The notes beneath the pieces were generated by a model. The model ran no database searches and was not told where the DNA came from. It was given only the letters and a program-made list of their open reading frames with translations. Below are positions 55,008-64,000 of a DNA stretch of 64,000 bases, in pieces. The stretch is from Bombyx mori (lineage: Eukaryota; Arthropoda; Insecta; Lepidoptera; Bombycidae), in the NCBI RefSeq assembly GCF_030269925.1, contig NC_085114.1, positions 13,348,001 to 13,412,000 on the forward strand, read 5' to 3'. Numbering within the stretch: position 1 is the first letter of the stretch; every line of letters starts with the position of its first letter. The translations under genes were made by a program, and so were the position numbers.

Positions 55008-55218
55008 AACATAAACTTTCATTTATCGCATTAACGATAACTAAGTATTAATTTTTTACAGTTTTTATTCTCTTCTTCAAATCACTATAAGGCTACCTGT
55101 GCCTTGAGATACCCCGATTAAAACTTAATATTAGGCACTGGCTGTCTCCCTATGAAGCCATTGGCAGCGAGTGGTGGCGACTCCTTAAGATGAGGTGTTT
55201 ACCTGTGAGGACCATAAG

Positions 55219-55357
55219 GTGCTTTTTTTTTTTTTTTTTTTTTTTTTATTGCCTTTGTAGGCAGACGGGCATACGGCCCACCTGATGGTGAGTGGTTACC
55301 GTCGCCCATGGACTTCAGCAATGCCAGGGGCAGAGCCAAGCCGCTGCCTACCGCTAA
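55219..55357 (-). mobile_element. LINE 3' tail, minus member of inverted pair
   Basis: A 27-T run, ATTGCCTTTGTAGGCAGACG to GCCGCTGCCTACCGCT, of the 9027-9408 family. Confidence 0.88.
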
Positions 55358-55367
55358 AAAAAAAAAG

Positions 55368-55531
55368 CTTCCCGAGCGCTATGACATGTCCTTCTTCAAA
55401 CGAGGCTTGTGGAGAGTATTAAGCGGTAGGCAGCGGCCTGGCTCTGTCCCTGGCATTGCTGACGTCCATGGGCGACGGTAACCACTCACCCTCAAGTGGG
55501 CCGTATGCTCGTCTGCCTACAAGGGCAATAA
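55368..55531 (+). mobile_element. LINE 3' tail, plus member of inverted pair
   Basis: From TTCCCGAGCGCTATGACATG through the last about 35 codons and 3'UTR to GGGCAATAAAAAAAAAG. With the preceding copy it makes a fold-back with about 120-bp arms. Confidence 0.88.
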
Positions 55532-55727
55532 AAAAAAAGATGAAGTCGGTCGTAAGTTCGTCTGAATTCCAAAGCTGCTCATTTTAAACGTCCGTGTGTT
55601 AAATCGTAATCTGACTTAATTCCAAATATGCTAAGTGAACATTTGTGTATAGGAAGAGAATTACTTATGTTAATTATTAATGGCAGTGGCTAGGCCATGA
55701 AGAAGAGCATAACGTATGGCAAGTACT

Positions 55728-55830
55728 TTTTTTATTTGAGTAACTAGCTTATGGCCCACTCGGTGTTAAGTGGTTAAGTAAATGCTGCCAATCGCCTTGA
55801 GCCGTGAGATCTAAGTCGCAATTGTATAGC
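55728..55830 (-). mobile_element. Bm1-like degenerate fragment
   Basis: CTTATGGCCCACTCGGTGTT and AAATGCTGCCAATCGCCTTG follow minus-strand Bm1 with a deletion. Confidence 0.5.
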
Positions 55831-55859
55831 GCAACGTACCCCGTTTGTAACCCGTGTGC

Positions 55860-56186
55860 TTAGTGCGAGTTTTTTAACGTTCTCGATAGCGTAAAAGTTA
55901 ACTCAAATTTGTATGGAGTTGGAACGTTTGCCTACGTTTGCCGTTAGGAGCGCTGTGTCTTCTTCTTCGTCGCTTTCTTCATCACTGAAGGTTGTTGAAA
56001 CTTGACCGTGGCCTGTTTCGTGAGCTGTTTCCACCTCGTCCGGTCCTCAGCTTCTCGAATGGCGATTGCAACTGGCGGCATTGATCCTTTCGCGTGTAGC
56101 GGAATAAGAACTTTCAGAAGCTCTGTTCCAACTCCATACAAATTTGAGTTAACTTTTACGCTATCGAGAACGTTAAAAAACTCGCA
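55860..56186. mobile_element. Inverted-repeat element MITE-E with LINE scrap
   Basis: The left arm, from CTTAGTGCGAGTTTTTTAAC to GTATGGAGTTGGAAC, is repeated inverted at 56126-56186, giving TIRs of about 65 bp. Between them, minus-strand AIREAEDRTRWKQLTKQAT and a GAAGAAGAAG run (55955-55980) look like the end of an RTE-like LINE. A half copy is at 43110-43215. Confidence 0.7.
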
Positions 56187-56569
56187 CAAAGCACACTGTA
56201 AAAAAAAACACATACACACAAACACGCATTTGGCAACAGAGAAGATGTTTGATGCTTACATCTTTTTAGGGTGATGATGAAAACCGACATAAATAAAAAC
56301 GTAATCAAACAAACGGTTAGTTCTGAAGATACTATTATTAGTTCTTTCTGTTTGTAACGTTATTTTATTTTTATAGCATTTTTTTCAAAAATAGTCTGCG
56401 TGCTATTCTAATATTATCCGTGACCACGAAAACTGTAAAGTATTTGGAACATCGGAAATAATGAATTGTGATTAATAAAAGCGAGATTGAGCCGTAACAG
56501 CAGTTTAAATTATGTCAACGATTCGTGGAATCCGAAAAAAATACCATATAGGTACATACGTACAACTTG
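56187..56569. other. Unassigned spacer
   Basis: No gene found. Confidence 0.4.
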
Positions 56570-57007
56570 GAAGTCGTCGTGGCTTAAAGGACGTCCGGTG
56601 CATTCGTATCGAGCGATGCACCGGTGTTCGAATCCCGCAGGCGGGTACCAATTTTTCTAATGAAATACGTACTCAACAAATTTTCACGATTGACTTCCAC
56701 GGTGAAGGAATAACATCGTGTAATAAAAATCAAACCCGCAAAATTATAATTTGCGTAATTACTGGTGGTAGGACCTCTTGTGAGTCCGCACGGGTAGGTA
56801 CCACCGCCCCGCCTATTTCTGCCGTGAAGCAGTAATGCGTTTCGGTTTGAAGGGTGGGGCAGCCGTTGTAACTATACTTGAGACCTTTGAACTTATATCT
56901 CAAGGTGGGTAGCGCATTTACGTTGTAGATGTCAATGGGCTCCAGTAACCACTTAATACCAGGTAGGCTGTGAGCTCGTTCACCCATCTAAGCAATACAC
57001 AATAAAA
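56570..57007 (+). mobile_element. Bm1 SINE, full length
   Basis: GAAGTCGTCGTGGCTTAAAGG, the B box GTGTTCGAATCCCGC, body and tail. The head lacks GATAA after the A box, which shortens the A-B spacing. Confidence 0.94.
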
Positions 57008-58191
57008 ACATACGAATTTCGTTAGCCCGCAATGTATCATAAATGAAACTGGAGTTTGCCTTCTCACGCGCTCCCTTGAGGTCATTGAGCCCGCTCGTTA
57101 ATCGATTTTCCTTACGTTCAATTCTAATTGTCTTTCAGTTTGTATAATCTGAACAGGTAAGTGAAAGAGATTTCTTTGTCTCTAATACATTGCGTGTCGG
57201 ATATTTTTCCGTCCTACCCACCCATTTTCCACCAAAACAAAAAAAACGACGAGCCTCAGGTGATTCGAGAGAAAACTAATTTGCTTCGGACCCCCCAATT
57301 AACTTAATTAGAAAACAATAAGGTTCGTATAAATTTAGATTACAATTTCCCTCTCCGCAAAACGAGCGAAAATGAATACTGAAATATATACACACTTAAA
57401 TGCAACACTCTTTAAGGTGGCAACATTTAATGCTTTGCAACATTAATCTTTACATATATATAATTATATATAAACTTTCAGTTTGTTGTTATTTATGTAA
57501 CTCTTGAAAAGTTTTATTCACGGACGAAATAAGAGAAATAAACCGGAATATGTAATTCGTTTTGTAGTTAGTTCGAATTGGATGCTTTAGGTTTGTAGTG
57601 TATTGTTCTTTTTTCAAAAGAGACAATGTGATGATACAAATACATAATTATTACATATTATAATATGCACAATAAATGCACCATGGTTATATTGGACTGA
57701 TTTAGTGAAACTTTATATTGAATCGCACAACACCATAAGCACGGACTATGGAGATATGTTGTAAATCATTATTTAACGAGACCCTAATCTATAATAACAG
57801 AATTGAAATAAAAAACATAAATGTGCGATGAAAATATCAAAAAATAATTTTTATTTTAGCGCCATCTAGTAGTATTTTTCGAAATTAAGTTTGATGCAGT
57901 AACAAATCTAAATGGAGAAAGTGTAAACCTAGAAGAGTATCAAAAGAATTCCGAGAGATGGCAGAGTTTTCTAAAATACTTAACGTTATGAAACCTTTCA
58001 TTTTAATAAATTTATACTCTTTTGTTTGATATTTAATTTTGTCTTATAAAACGTAAAAAAAGGGTTTTCAAGTTATTATTACTGTACTGTTTTGTCAAGA
58101 CAAGTAATTTTATTGTTCTGTCTTCACTTATTTTTATATTATGTAAATCTTCATGATTTACCTATAATTTGTTTTTATTTTTATTTTCCAG
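57008..58191. other. Repeat-free stretch, likely intron or intergenic
   Basis: The longest stretch without an obvious mobile element near a plausible exon. No ORF is convincing. A CTCF-like motif is at 57858-57872. Confidence 0.4.
57858..57872 (-). promoter_or_regulatory. CTCF-like motif
   Basis: The minus strand reads CTACTAGATGGCGCT, agreeing with the conserved CTCF core (CCASYAGRKGGCRS) at all but one position. Motif match only. Confidence 0.25.
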
Positions 58192-58279
58192 GTACGTATG
58201 GAGATGTCATAAATATAGAAATCTATTTACACGAATCGAGAAGAAAATCATCATTCCATCATAGTTTTTCGCATCAAAG
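58192..58279 (+). CDS. Candidate internal coding exon, product unknown
   Basis: An 88-bp open segment between a strong acceptor (T-rich run ending TATTTTCCAG) and a consensus donor (AAAG|GTAAGT). Read with two bases completing an incoming codon, it gives TYGDVINIEIYLHESRRKSS then FHHSFSHQ, with two bases left over, so it would join a phase-1 intron upstream and a phase-2 intron downstream. All repeats stop well short of it. No family was recognised. Without the neighbouring exons the gene cannot be named. Confidence 0.45.
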
Positions 58280-58566
58280 GTAAGTCTTTGATTTGTTTCA
58301 TAGAAATAACAAAGTGTATTGATTTTTTTATTTCTTTGGAATTGATCGATACGAAATATAATAAAACCATTGGACATGCAGTTTTGTGAAAACTAAACAT
58401 TAATACATTGCATCACGAATTGTGAAAAGATTTTTTTTATTTCACACCAGTTTTTTATAATAAGCGTGATTTTTATGAGTTCTGTTAATAATTTAAAAAT
58501 GTTCCACGTTGTATTAACGGAGTTAATATTTAATTTTAAAATTTCAGAAAACTATTTTATTTTATT

Positions 58567-58840
58567 GCTGACCCTGTAGCGCAGTAGTTAACCTTCTGAC
58601 AGGTGGTCCCAGGGTCATGAGTTCGATGGGTTTGAGCAACAAACAAACAAGTTTGCTGTGTATATATGAGTGCTCAATATTATACATATGTGTAAGATTT
58701 ATAAATTATTTAAACGGTTTAAATTTTCATATATCAATCTGGCTCCCAAAGTACAATTACTACTAGTCTAAGGTCAGACGACCGTGTCTAACTTCTACGT
58801 AATTATTTATTATTATAAATAAATAAAAAAAGATAATTTT
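58567..58840 (+). mobile_element. tRNA-derived SINE (third family)
   Basis: The head GACCCTGTAGCGCAGTAGTT carries an A-box-like region and ATGAGTTCGATGGGTTT a diverged B box. It then has an AT-rich body with AACAAACAAACAAG and a TAAATAAATAAAAAA tail. Confidence 0.6.
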
Positions 58841-58874
58841 TATTCTGAGATGCGTGAAATAAGATTATTAGTTC

Positions 58875-59255
58875 ACGGTCTTTTTATTTTATTGCCCGTG
58901 TAGGCAGACGAGCATAAGGCCCACCTGATGGTGAGTGGTTATCGTCGATTTTGGACGTCAACAATGTTAGGAGCAGAGCCAAGCCGCTGCCTACGGCTTA
59001 ATACTCTCCACAAGCCTCGTTTGAAGAAGGGCATGTGATAGCGCTCGGGAAACAACGTGGAGGGGAGCTCATTCCATAGCCGGATGGTACGTGGCAAAAA
59101 AGACCTCTGGAAACGCACTGTGGTTGACCGCAGTGGCTCCAGGTAGTATGGATGAACTCTACTTCGATGGCGGGCGGTGCGTTCGTAAAAACGAGATGAT
59201 GGTATCATCTCAAACAATTCCACAGAGCACTCCCCATGGAGAATACGGTGTCTGG
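58875..59255 (-). mobile_element. 5'-truncated Jockey/CR1-type LINE
   Basis: Another copy of the 9027-9408 family on the minus strand: tail TTATTGCCCGTGTAGGCAG, 3'UTR and C-terminal ORF, truncated near 59255. Confidence 0.87.
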
Positions 59256-59262
59256 AGTTCAT
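58939..59262 (-). pseudogene. Reverse transcriptase C-terminus (LINE)
   Basis: ILHGECSVELFEMIPSSRFY, RTIRLWNELPSTLFPERYH and a terminal DVQNRR. It is slightly more diverged than the 9029 and 39280 copies but still open. No catalytic core. Confidence 0.76.
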
Positions 59263-59364
59263 AGATCAACACAACGTGAATGCGTCCGCCCGTATCGCAA
59301 TATGAGATCTATGCCTCAATTGTATTGGTATCGCATCGTATTGTATTGTAATTAAGTAAATAAG

Positions 59365-59512
59365 TAACCGGGAACAAATCACGCACGGTCATCAGGCCCC
59401 AAATTAGGACCCAAATGTTTAATGGGTACTAGAGACTGACATATATACTTATATACGTTTAATAATATATACGTATATAGATAATAAACACGCAGACGAA
59501 AAGCAAACAAAC
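59365..59512 (-). mobile_element. tRNA-derived SINE, 5'-truncated
   Basis: GGGAACAAATCACGCACGGT to ACACGCAGACGAAAAGCAAA, the 3' two-thirds of the 45510/52803 family. Confidence 0.7.
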
Positions 59513-59516
59513 TTTT

Positions 59517-59843
59517 GTTTATTTATATTTTATGGCTTAGATGGGTGGACGAGCTCACAGCCTACCTAGTGTTAAGTGGTCACTGAAGCTCATAGACATT
59601 TACAACGTAAATGCCGCCACCCACCATGATATATGAGTTCTAAGGTCTCAGTATAGTTACAACGGCTGCCCCAAACTTCAAACCGAAACGCATTGCTGCT
59701 TCACAGCAGAAATAGGCAGGATGGTGGTACCTATCCGTGCGGACTCACAAGAGGTCCTACCACCAGTAATTACGCAAATTATAATTTTGCGGGTTTTTGA
59801 TTTTTATTATACGATGTTATTTCTTCACCGTCACGTCGCGATC
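59517..59843 (-). mobile_element. Bm1 SINE, 5'-truncated
   Basis: The tail (ATTTTATGGCTTAGATGGG) through the central ATTATAATTTTGCGGG block to the ATACGATGTTATTTCTTC segment, without the tRNA head. Confidence 0.92.
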
Positions 59844-59906
59844 ACAGTAGGATAATTAACGAGTACCTAATATGAGAGTGCGCTGCTCCTTATAATCCTT
59901 TCTTTT

Positions 59907-60080
59907 TTCTCCTACCTATGCTGATAACCTTGAGAGGCTATATCAGCTTTACCCTACGGGGCTCAAACCGGAGGTGTTGCTAACACTGGCCCTAGTAAGA
60001 GCAGTGTTTGCAGAATCTAGCACCGGATCGGAATCGCGACCCACTGAGAAGATCCGGCGAGAAACTCAGTGGGCTCTTAT
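59907..60080 (+). repeat. S repeat
   Basis: TCCTACCTATGCTGATAACC to GAGAAACTCAGTGGGC. The GTAGGTGAGCTCA segment is deleted. Confidence 0.7.
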
Positions 60081-60255
60081 TCTCCAATGAAACTCTTAGT
60101 CGTCTTTACAACGTCCACAGCAGCTGGTGTGGGGCTTATTCTAGACCTAAACGGTACAGCCTCTAAAAAATCCAAACAATCTATAATTGCGATTTCGTAT
60201 CCTCGACTTAAAAAAACTTAGCTTTAAATTTAGAGAGCAATTATTATTAGTAGAA

Positions 60256-60480
60256 TGATGGTGGTAGGACGTCCTAAGTCCGCACAGGTAGGTATCACCA
60301 CCCTGCATAATTCTACCGTGAAGCAGCAATGCGTTTGGGTTTGAAGGGCAGGGCAGCCGTTGTACTGAACTCTGACCTTAGAACTCATGTCTCTAGGTGG
60401 GTGGCGGCATCTAACCATTTAACAACAGGTGGACCGTGAACTCATCCACTCATCTACTCAATAAAAAAACAAAACAAAAA
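60256..60480 (+). mobile_element. Bm1 SINE, diverged
   Basis: GATGGTGGTAGGACGTCC to CTACTCAATAAAAAAACAAA. A segment before TAACCATTTAACAACAGG is deleted. Confidence 0.85.
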
Positions 60481-60741
60481 AAAACAATTAGTATCTGCTC
60501 TTGAAAAATTTGGACACTCTATTGAAGTAAAACATTGACTGCTATATCGTGATTGATTTTATCTGTCAAAGGGATTCTTACCTGGAGGATAGAACTAAGG
60601 AGTACCATCTCCGTGTATTAGAACCGTTAGAAATTGTCCGTATAAATTGTCAGTATAAACTCGATCAATATCAATCAATATTTTACTAACATTCACGCCA
60701 CGTTAACTGGTCCCGTGATAAGTTCGTAAAGCACTTGTGTT

Positions 60742-60932
60742 ACAGGTACCATATATCGGAAATAAATGTAAGATTTTTATTATACACATACTTATATTTA
60801 ATATACATCCATAACCCTGGAAAAGACATTTATATCTATCATACAAATATCTTCCCTTGGCGGGATTCGAACCCGCGACCCCCTAATGTAGTGACCATGT
60901 CACTTACCACTACACCAGACAGACGTTTACTA
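60742..60932 (-). mobile_element. tRNA-derived SINE (fourth family)
   Basis: On the minus strand the head reads TGTCTGGTGTAGTGGTAAGT (A box) and GGTCGCGGGTTCGAATCCCG (B box with a 5-bp T-stem), then an AT-rich body. The 5' and 3' acceptor strands do not pair, so it is SINE-like and not a tRNA gene. Confidence 0.65.
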
Positions 60933-60951
60933 CGCTTAACTTCAATCCATC

Positions 60952-61132
60952 ACAGCCCACTGAGTTTCTCGCCGGATCTTTTCAGCGGGTCGCATTTCCG
61001 GTCCGGTGGTAGATTCTGCGAAGCACTGCTCTTGCTAGGGTCAGTGTTAGCAACACTCCGGTTTGAGCCCCGTAAGCTCACCTACACACATTAGGGTGAA
61101 GCTGAAACAGCCTCTCAAGGCATAGGTAGAAA
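60952..61132 (-). repeat. S repeat
   Basis: Inverse of the S consensus from CCCACTGAGTTTCTCGCCGG to AGCCTCTCAAGGCATAGGTA. Confidence 0.72.
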
Positions 61133-61962
61133 AAAACAATTCAATCCAGCACACTCTGTTTAAAACTGCTATATTCATGCTATTTCCATTTCCTATACTA
61201 GCGCTATTTCGGTGAGTCTTCCAACAATAATTTGCTGTTTACAGATAGACAGTCTTGTCCCCTATAGAAGATGGTGCTCCAACTTCTACCCTTCATAGCT
61301 TCTTATTGCATCCATCAAAGCCACTCGACCGCGAATAGATTCGCTAAGCCAATTGTAAACAGTGGCTTCAGGGGAAACTTGAGCTTTGAACATCGTTCCA
61401 AATCCGCCAAATTCTTACGAATTTTTCGATTAGATTTCGATTTTATGCTTTAAGCTTAGTACGAAATAGCATGGCGCGTAAAAATTCGGCACGAAATTTG
61501 AATTAGAAACGTTTTAATTTTCAAAAGGCATCTCATTATTGTTGGTTTTTTTTTTTCGTTGAACAACGGTCATTGAATATTTTGATTATTAATAAAAAAA
61601 ATATATAAATTCTGTGCATTTTAATGTATTGTTCATGTTTCAAACTCACTGCGGATTCAATTATGGGGTTAATGGCTCATAATGTGTCGTCGAATATCGT
61701 TTTACTAAGAATGTTCGTTCAACTGATTTTTTCTAAGGAAACAAAGCGAATACTTTCTTGGCAAGTCGAATCCATTCACAAAAATTATGCCTTCACTTTT
61801 CGTATGATTTACGCTCGCAATGAATCCAATTATAGTATAGCACACCTCGCTAAAGGTACATTCACACGCACAAATCAAAATAAAACCACAAAAAACGAAG
61901 GTTCAGTACTTCGAAAGGAAATTACAAAGTGTCTTCGAGGAGAACTTAAAATAGTTTAATTT
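61133..61962. other. Unassigned, repeat-free stretch
   Basis: Carries a 111-codon plus-strand frame (61624-61959) of AT-rich composition with no recognisable domain. Confidence 0.35.
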
Positions 61963-61972
61963 GAAGTCGTCG

Positions 61973-61983
61973 TGGCCTAAAGG
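61973..61983 (+). promoter_or_regulatory. Bm1 polymerase III A box
   Basis: TGGCCTAAAGG fits the tRNA A-box consensus. Confidence 0.7.
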
Positions 61984-62021
61984 ATAAGACGTCCGGTGCA
62001 TTCGTGTTAAAACGATGCACC

Positions 62022-62034
62022 GGTGTTCGAATCC
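62022..62034 (+). promoter_or_regulatory. Bm1 polymerase III B box
   Basis: GGTGTTCGAATCC fits the tRNA B-box consensus, about 40 bases after the A box. Confidence 0.75.
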
Positions 62035-62579
62035 CAGGCGGGTACCAATTTTTCTAATGAAATACGTACTCAACAAATGTTCACGATTGACTTCCACGGT
62101 GAAGGAATAACATCGTGTAATAAAAATCAAACCCGTAAAATTATAATTAGCGTAATTACTGGTGGTAGGACCTCTTGTGAGTCCGCGCGGGTAGGTACCA
62201 CCACCCTGTCTACCTTTCTGCCGTGAAGCAGTAATGCGTTTCGGTTTGAAGTATAGGGCAGCCGTTGTAACTATACTTGAGACCTTAGAACTTATATCTT
62301 TATATCTCAAGGTGGGTGGCGCATTTACGCTGTAGATGTCTATGGGCTCCAGTAACCACTTAACTCCAGATGGGCTGTGAGCTCGTCCACCCAACTAAGC
62401 ATTAAAAAAAAATTGTTTAGTGTTTTTTTTTCCTTAGTCCATATTTGCGAGAGCAGTTTGAAAATGGCTTTTTAAGTTGAAATACCGTTATTCACGTTAA
62501 CGTTTACCGCCGATAAATGATGTCATTTAAAACACATTCTGGTCTATAGTCATGATTGTCGAACGATAGTGTGAACGGT

Positions 62580-62790
62580 TCCTTAATCGACGCGGTAACA
62601 TTGCGCGCGCAATCTCAGGCTATAGGCTTTACTTCGCCGGCAGTCGGCAGCCGGGCCGCGCGCTTCCTCTTCTCGCCTAAACACTGCAACCTCCTTACAA
62701 AACAAAACACGAACGCCCTGGCTTGCAATCTCTTTAAAAATAAAACGCCCGCTTTCGCGCCAAAATCCGAACTGTCAAACTTCAAAACAA
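62580..62790. promoter_or_regulatory. GC/CpG-rich promoter-like stretch
   Basis: CpG-dense (TTGCGCGCGCAATC, a GCCGGGCCGCGCGC run, TTTCGCGCCAAAATC) in AT-rich surroundings and outside any repeat seen here. TTTCGCGCCAAAA resembles an E2F site (TTTSGCGC). A 5' gene end is possible but unproven. Confidence 0.3.
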
Positions 62791-63491
62791 GCAAGGAATT
62801 GATTAGTAACGTGATACAATAACGTGTTATCTAGTATTTTAAAGTAACTGTTATTTTCGTGGAACAGGGTGGTTCCAAAGTTTTTTTTTTTTTTTGGCGA
62901 TTTCGTCGAGGGCGTGAGTATGTGGTTAAGATAAGAATGGAGATCTTACGTAAGGTCTGCGGGAGGTGATATTGCCGATGTAGTTTCGTCGGGTGACTCC
63001 CTAAGGAGATAACGGGCTATTTTCGTTAGGGTTTATTTTGGTATTATCTGAGCTCCGCGTGATTACGTGGGAGTGTTTACTTAAACTAATATTTCTCACG
63101 TGAAATCGTAGGACCGCTAGGTTATGTTAGATTTCCAGATCGGATGTAGTATATAAAATAATAAAGATTCGTTTCAAACACTAATAGTAGTAACTAATAC
63201 AATTAAATGTAGCCATAATTAACTATACTCACTTATGTATACACAATATGTTTCTAAAATAAATTTTAGCGACTGTAAAAAAAATATATATTATGTGGTT
63301 GACTACGTAAAGAGTTCATTGTTGAAATTTCAGTTTTCGTATATCATTTTATTATCAAATTAAAGCACTTTTAGAATATAGTCGATTAGAAACGCATTAT
63401 TTTACTTAGAACAAAAATAGAAGACCAATTAAGCATATTATAGATAGTAAGTGGATTTTATTTTTTAATGTTATCTACACCGCCTAATACT
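62791..63491. other. Spacer with poly-T and possible minus-strand retroelement
   Basis: A T run at 62879-62895 followed by about 230 bp of mixed composition could be the tail of a minus-strand retroelement of unknown family. From about 63120 the sequence is plain AT-rich. Confidence 0.3.
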
Positions 63492-63705
63492 TCTATACTT
63501 ATACTTAATATTATAAAGAGGAAAGATTTGTTTGTTTGTTTGTTTCGAATAGGCTCCGAAACTACTGGACCGATTTGAAAAATTCTTTTTCCATTAGAAG
63601 CCGACATTGTCCCTGATGAACATAGGCTACTTTTTTTTTTTTTTTTTTTTTTTGGTTTCATGTGTGTTTCAATGTTTCCGAAGCGAAGCGAGGGCGGGTC
63701 GCTAG
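63492..63705 (+). mobile_element. Non-autonomous Helitron, family B, copy 4
   Basis: TCTATACTTATACTTAATAT, i.e. two to three units of the hexamer expanded at 16998-17152, then the family body and the GGGCGGGTCGCTAG end followed by T. Confidence 0.88.
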
Positions 63706-64000
63706 TTCTTTATAAAAATCGACAAAAGATGATGCCAAATGATTTTAATATTCAATAACCTCGATATTAAGGTATATATTCTGAAAACCGAAATAGTTTT
63801 CAACAGCTCTCATACGCTAATACACGTATACTCTCTATACTTTTAAAGGGATATAAATTTTGCGAGACACCACTATTAATTTGATTTTCTTATTGAGCCT
63901 TCAATCTAAAGCAAAGACAACTGACCGAAGTTCTCCCCTCCCGCGTCGCACGCAACCATTGACCGTGCCCGTCAACGAATCCTTAATTGGATTACATTAC
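63706..64000. other. Unassigned end of window
   Basis: No gene or repeat recognised. Confidence 0.4.

Larger units (their letters stand above)
61963..62410 (+). mobile_element. Bm1 SINE, full length
   Basis: The best-preserved complete copy: head, both promoter boxes, the central block, body and a TTAAAAAAAAA tail. Two bases are missing just after the B box (ATCCCAGGCGG). Confidence 0.95.

Noticed and set aside
60860..60932. tRNA gene candidate
   Set aside because: A and B boxes and a T-stem are present, but the acceptor strands do not pair and an AT-rich SINE body follows.
61624..61959. 111-codon plus-strand ORF
   Set aside because: No domain, homology cue or splice context; composition is like the surrounding AT-rich DNA.
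1..64000. Possible W-chromosome origin because of nested retroelements
   Set aside because: Nested insertions are common throughout silk moth DNA, and no W-specific marker was recognised.

Overview
This window is from a lepidopteran nuclear genome, almost certainly the silk moth Bombyx mori or a very close relative. The main evidence is about thirty copies or fragments of a tRNA-headed SINE that I recognise as Bm1. Helitron families, LINE 3' ends and tRNA-derived SINEs of lepidopteran type support this. The organism call rests on recognising repeats, not on a database search.

The window is gene-poor and repeat-dense. No complete host gene is evident. The best host-coding candidates are a short internal exon with good splice sites on the plus strand (58192-58279), a possible start-codon exon on the minus strand (21340-21421), and a minus-strand 63-codon ORF followed by AATAAA (16789-16980). 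None was recognised by product. Two GC/CpG-rich stretches (45250-45935, with CRE and CCAAT motifs, and 62580-62790) are promoter-like.

Layout. 0-9 kb: Helitron, Bm1 copies, a deleted solo LTR, RTE-like and R1-like LINE tails, a helentron-like element and a Jockey/CR1-type LINE end. 9-18 kb: a MITE family (one copy split by a LINE with a clear target-site duplication), several Helitrons, and a (TTATAC)n array grown from a Helitron 5' end. 18-27 kb: a decayed mariner-like transposase, two solo LTRs (one interrupted by a full-length Bm1), an R1-like LINE tail and two LINE tails. 27-43 kb: LINE ends, an inverted Bm1 pair, two helentron-like elements, a third Helitron family and a complete solo LTR. 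43-48 kb: a 5'-truncated R1-clade LINE inserted with a 12-14 bp duplication into another repeat, a tRNA-derived SINE, and a 312-bp fold-back element built from LINE 3'UTR sequence. 48-56 kb: an RTE-type LINE C-terminus fused to an LTR end, several Bm1 copies, and inverted LINE tails. 56-64 kb: full-length Bm1 copies, a repeat-free stretch carrying the candidate exon, further SINE and LINE copies, and a final Helitron.

The elements depend on each other. Bm1 and the other SINEs carry polymerase III-type internal promoters but no enzymes, and Bm1 shares its 3' tail with a LINE family present here. Nearly every LINE is 5'-truncated, leaving only the C-terminal reverse-transcriptase tail plus 3'UTR. 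The Helitrons and MITEs are non-autonomous. I found no autonomous element and no new multi-gene system.
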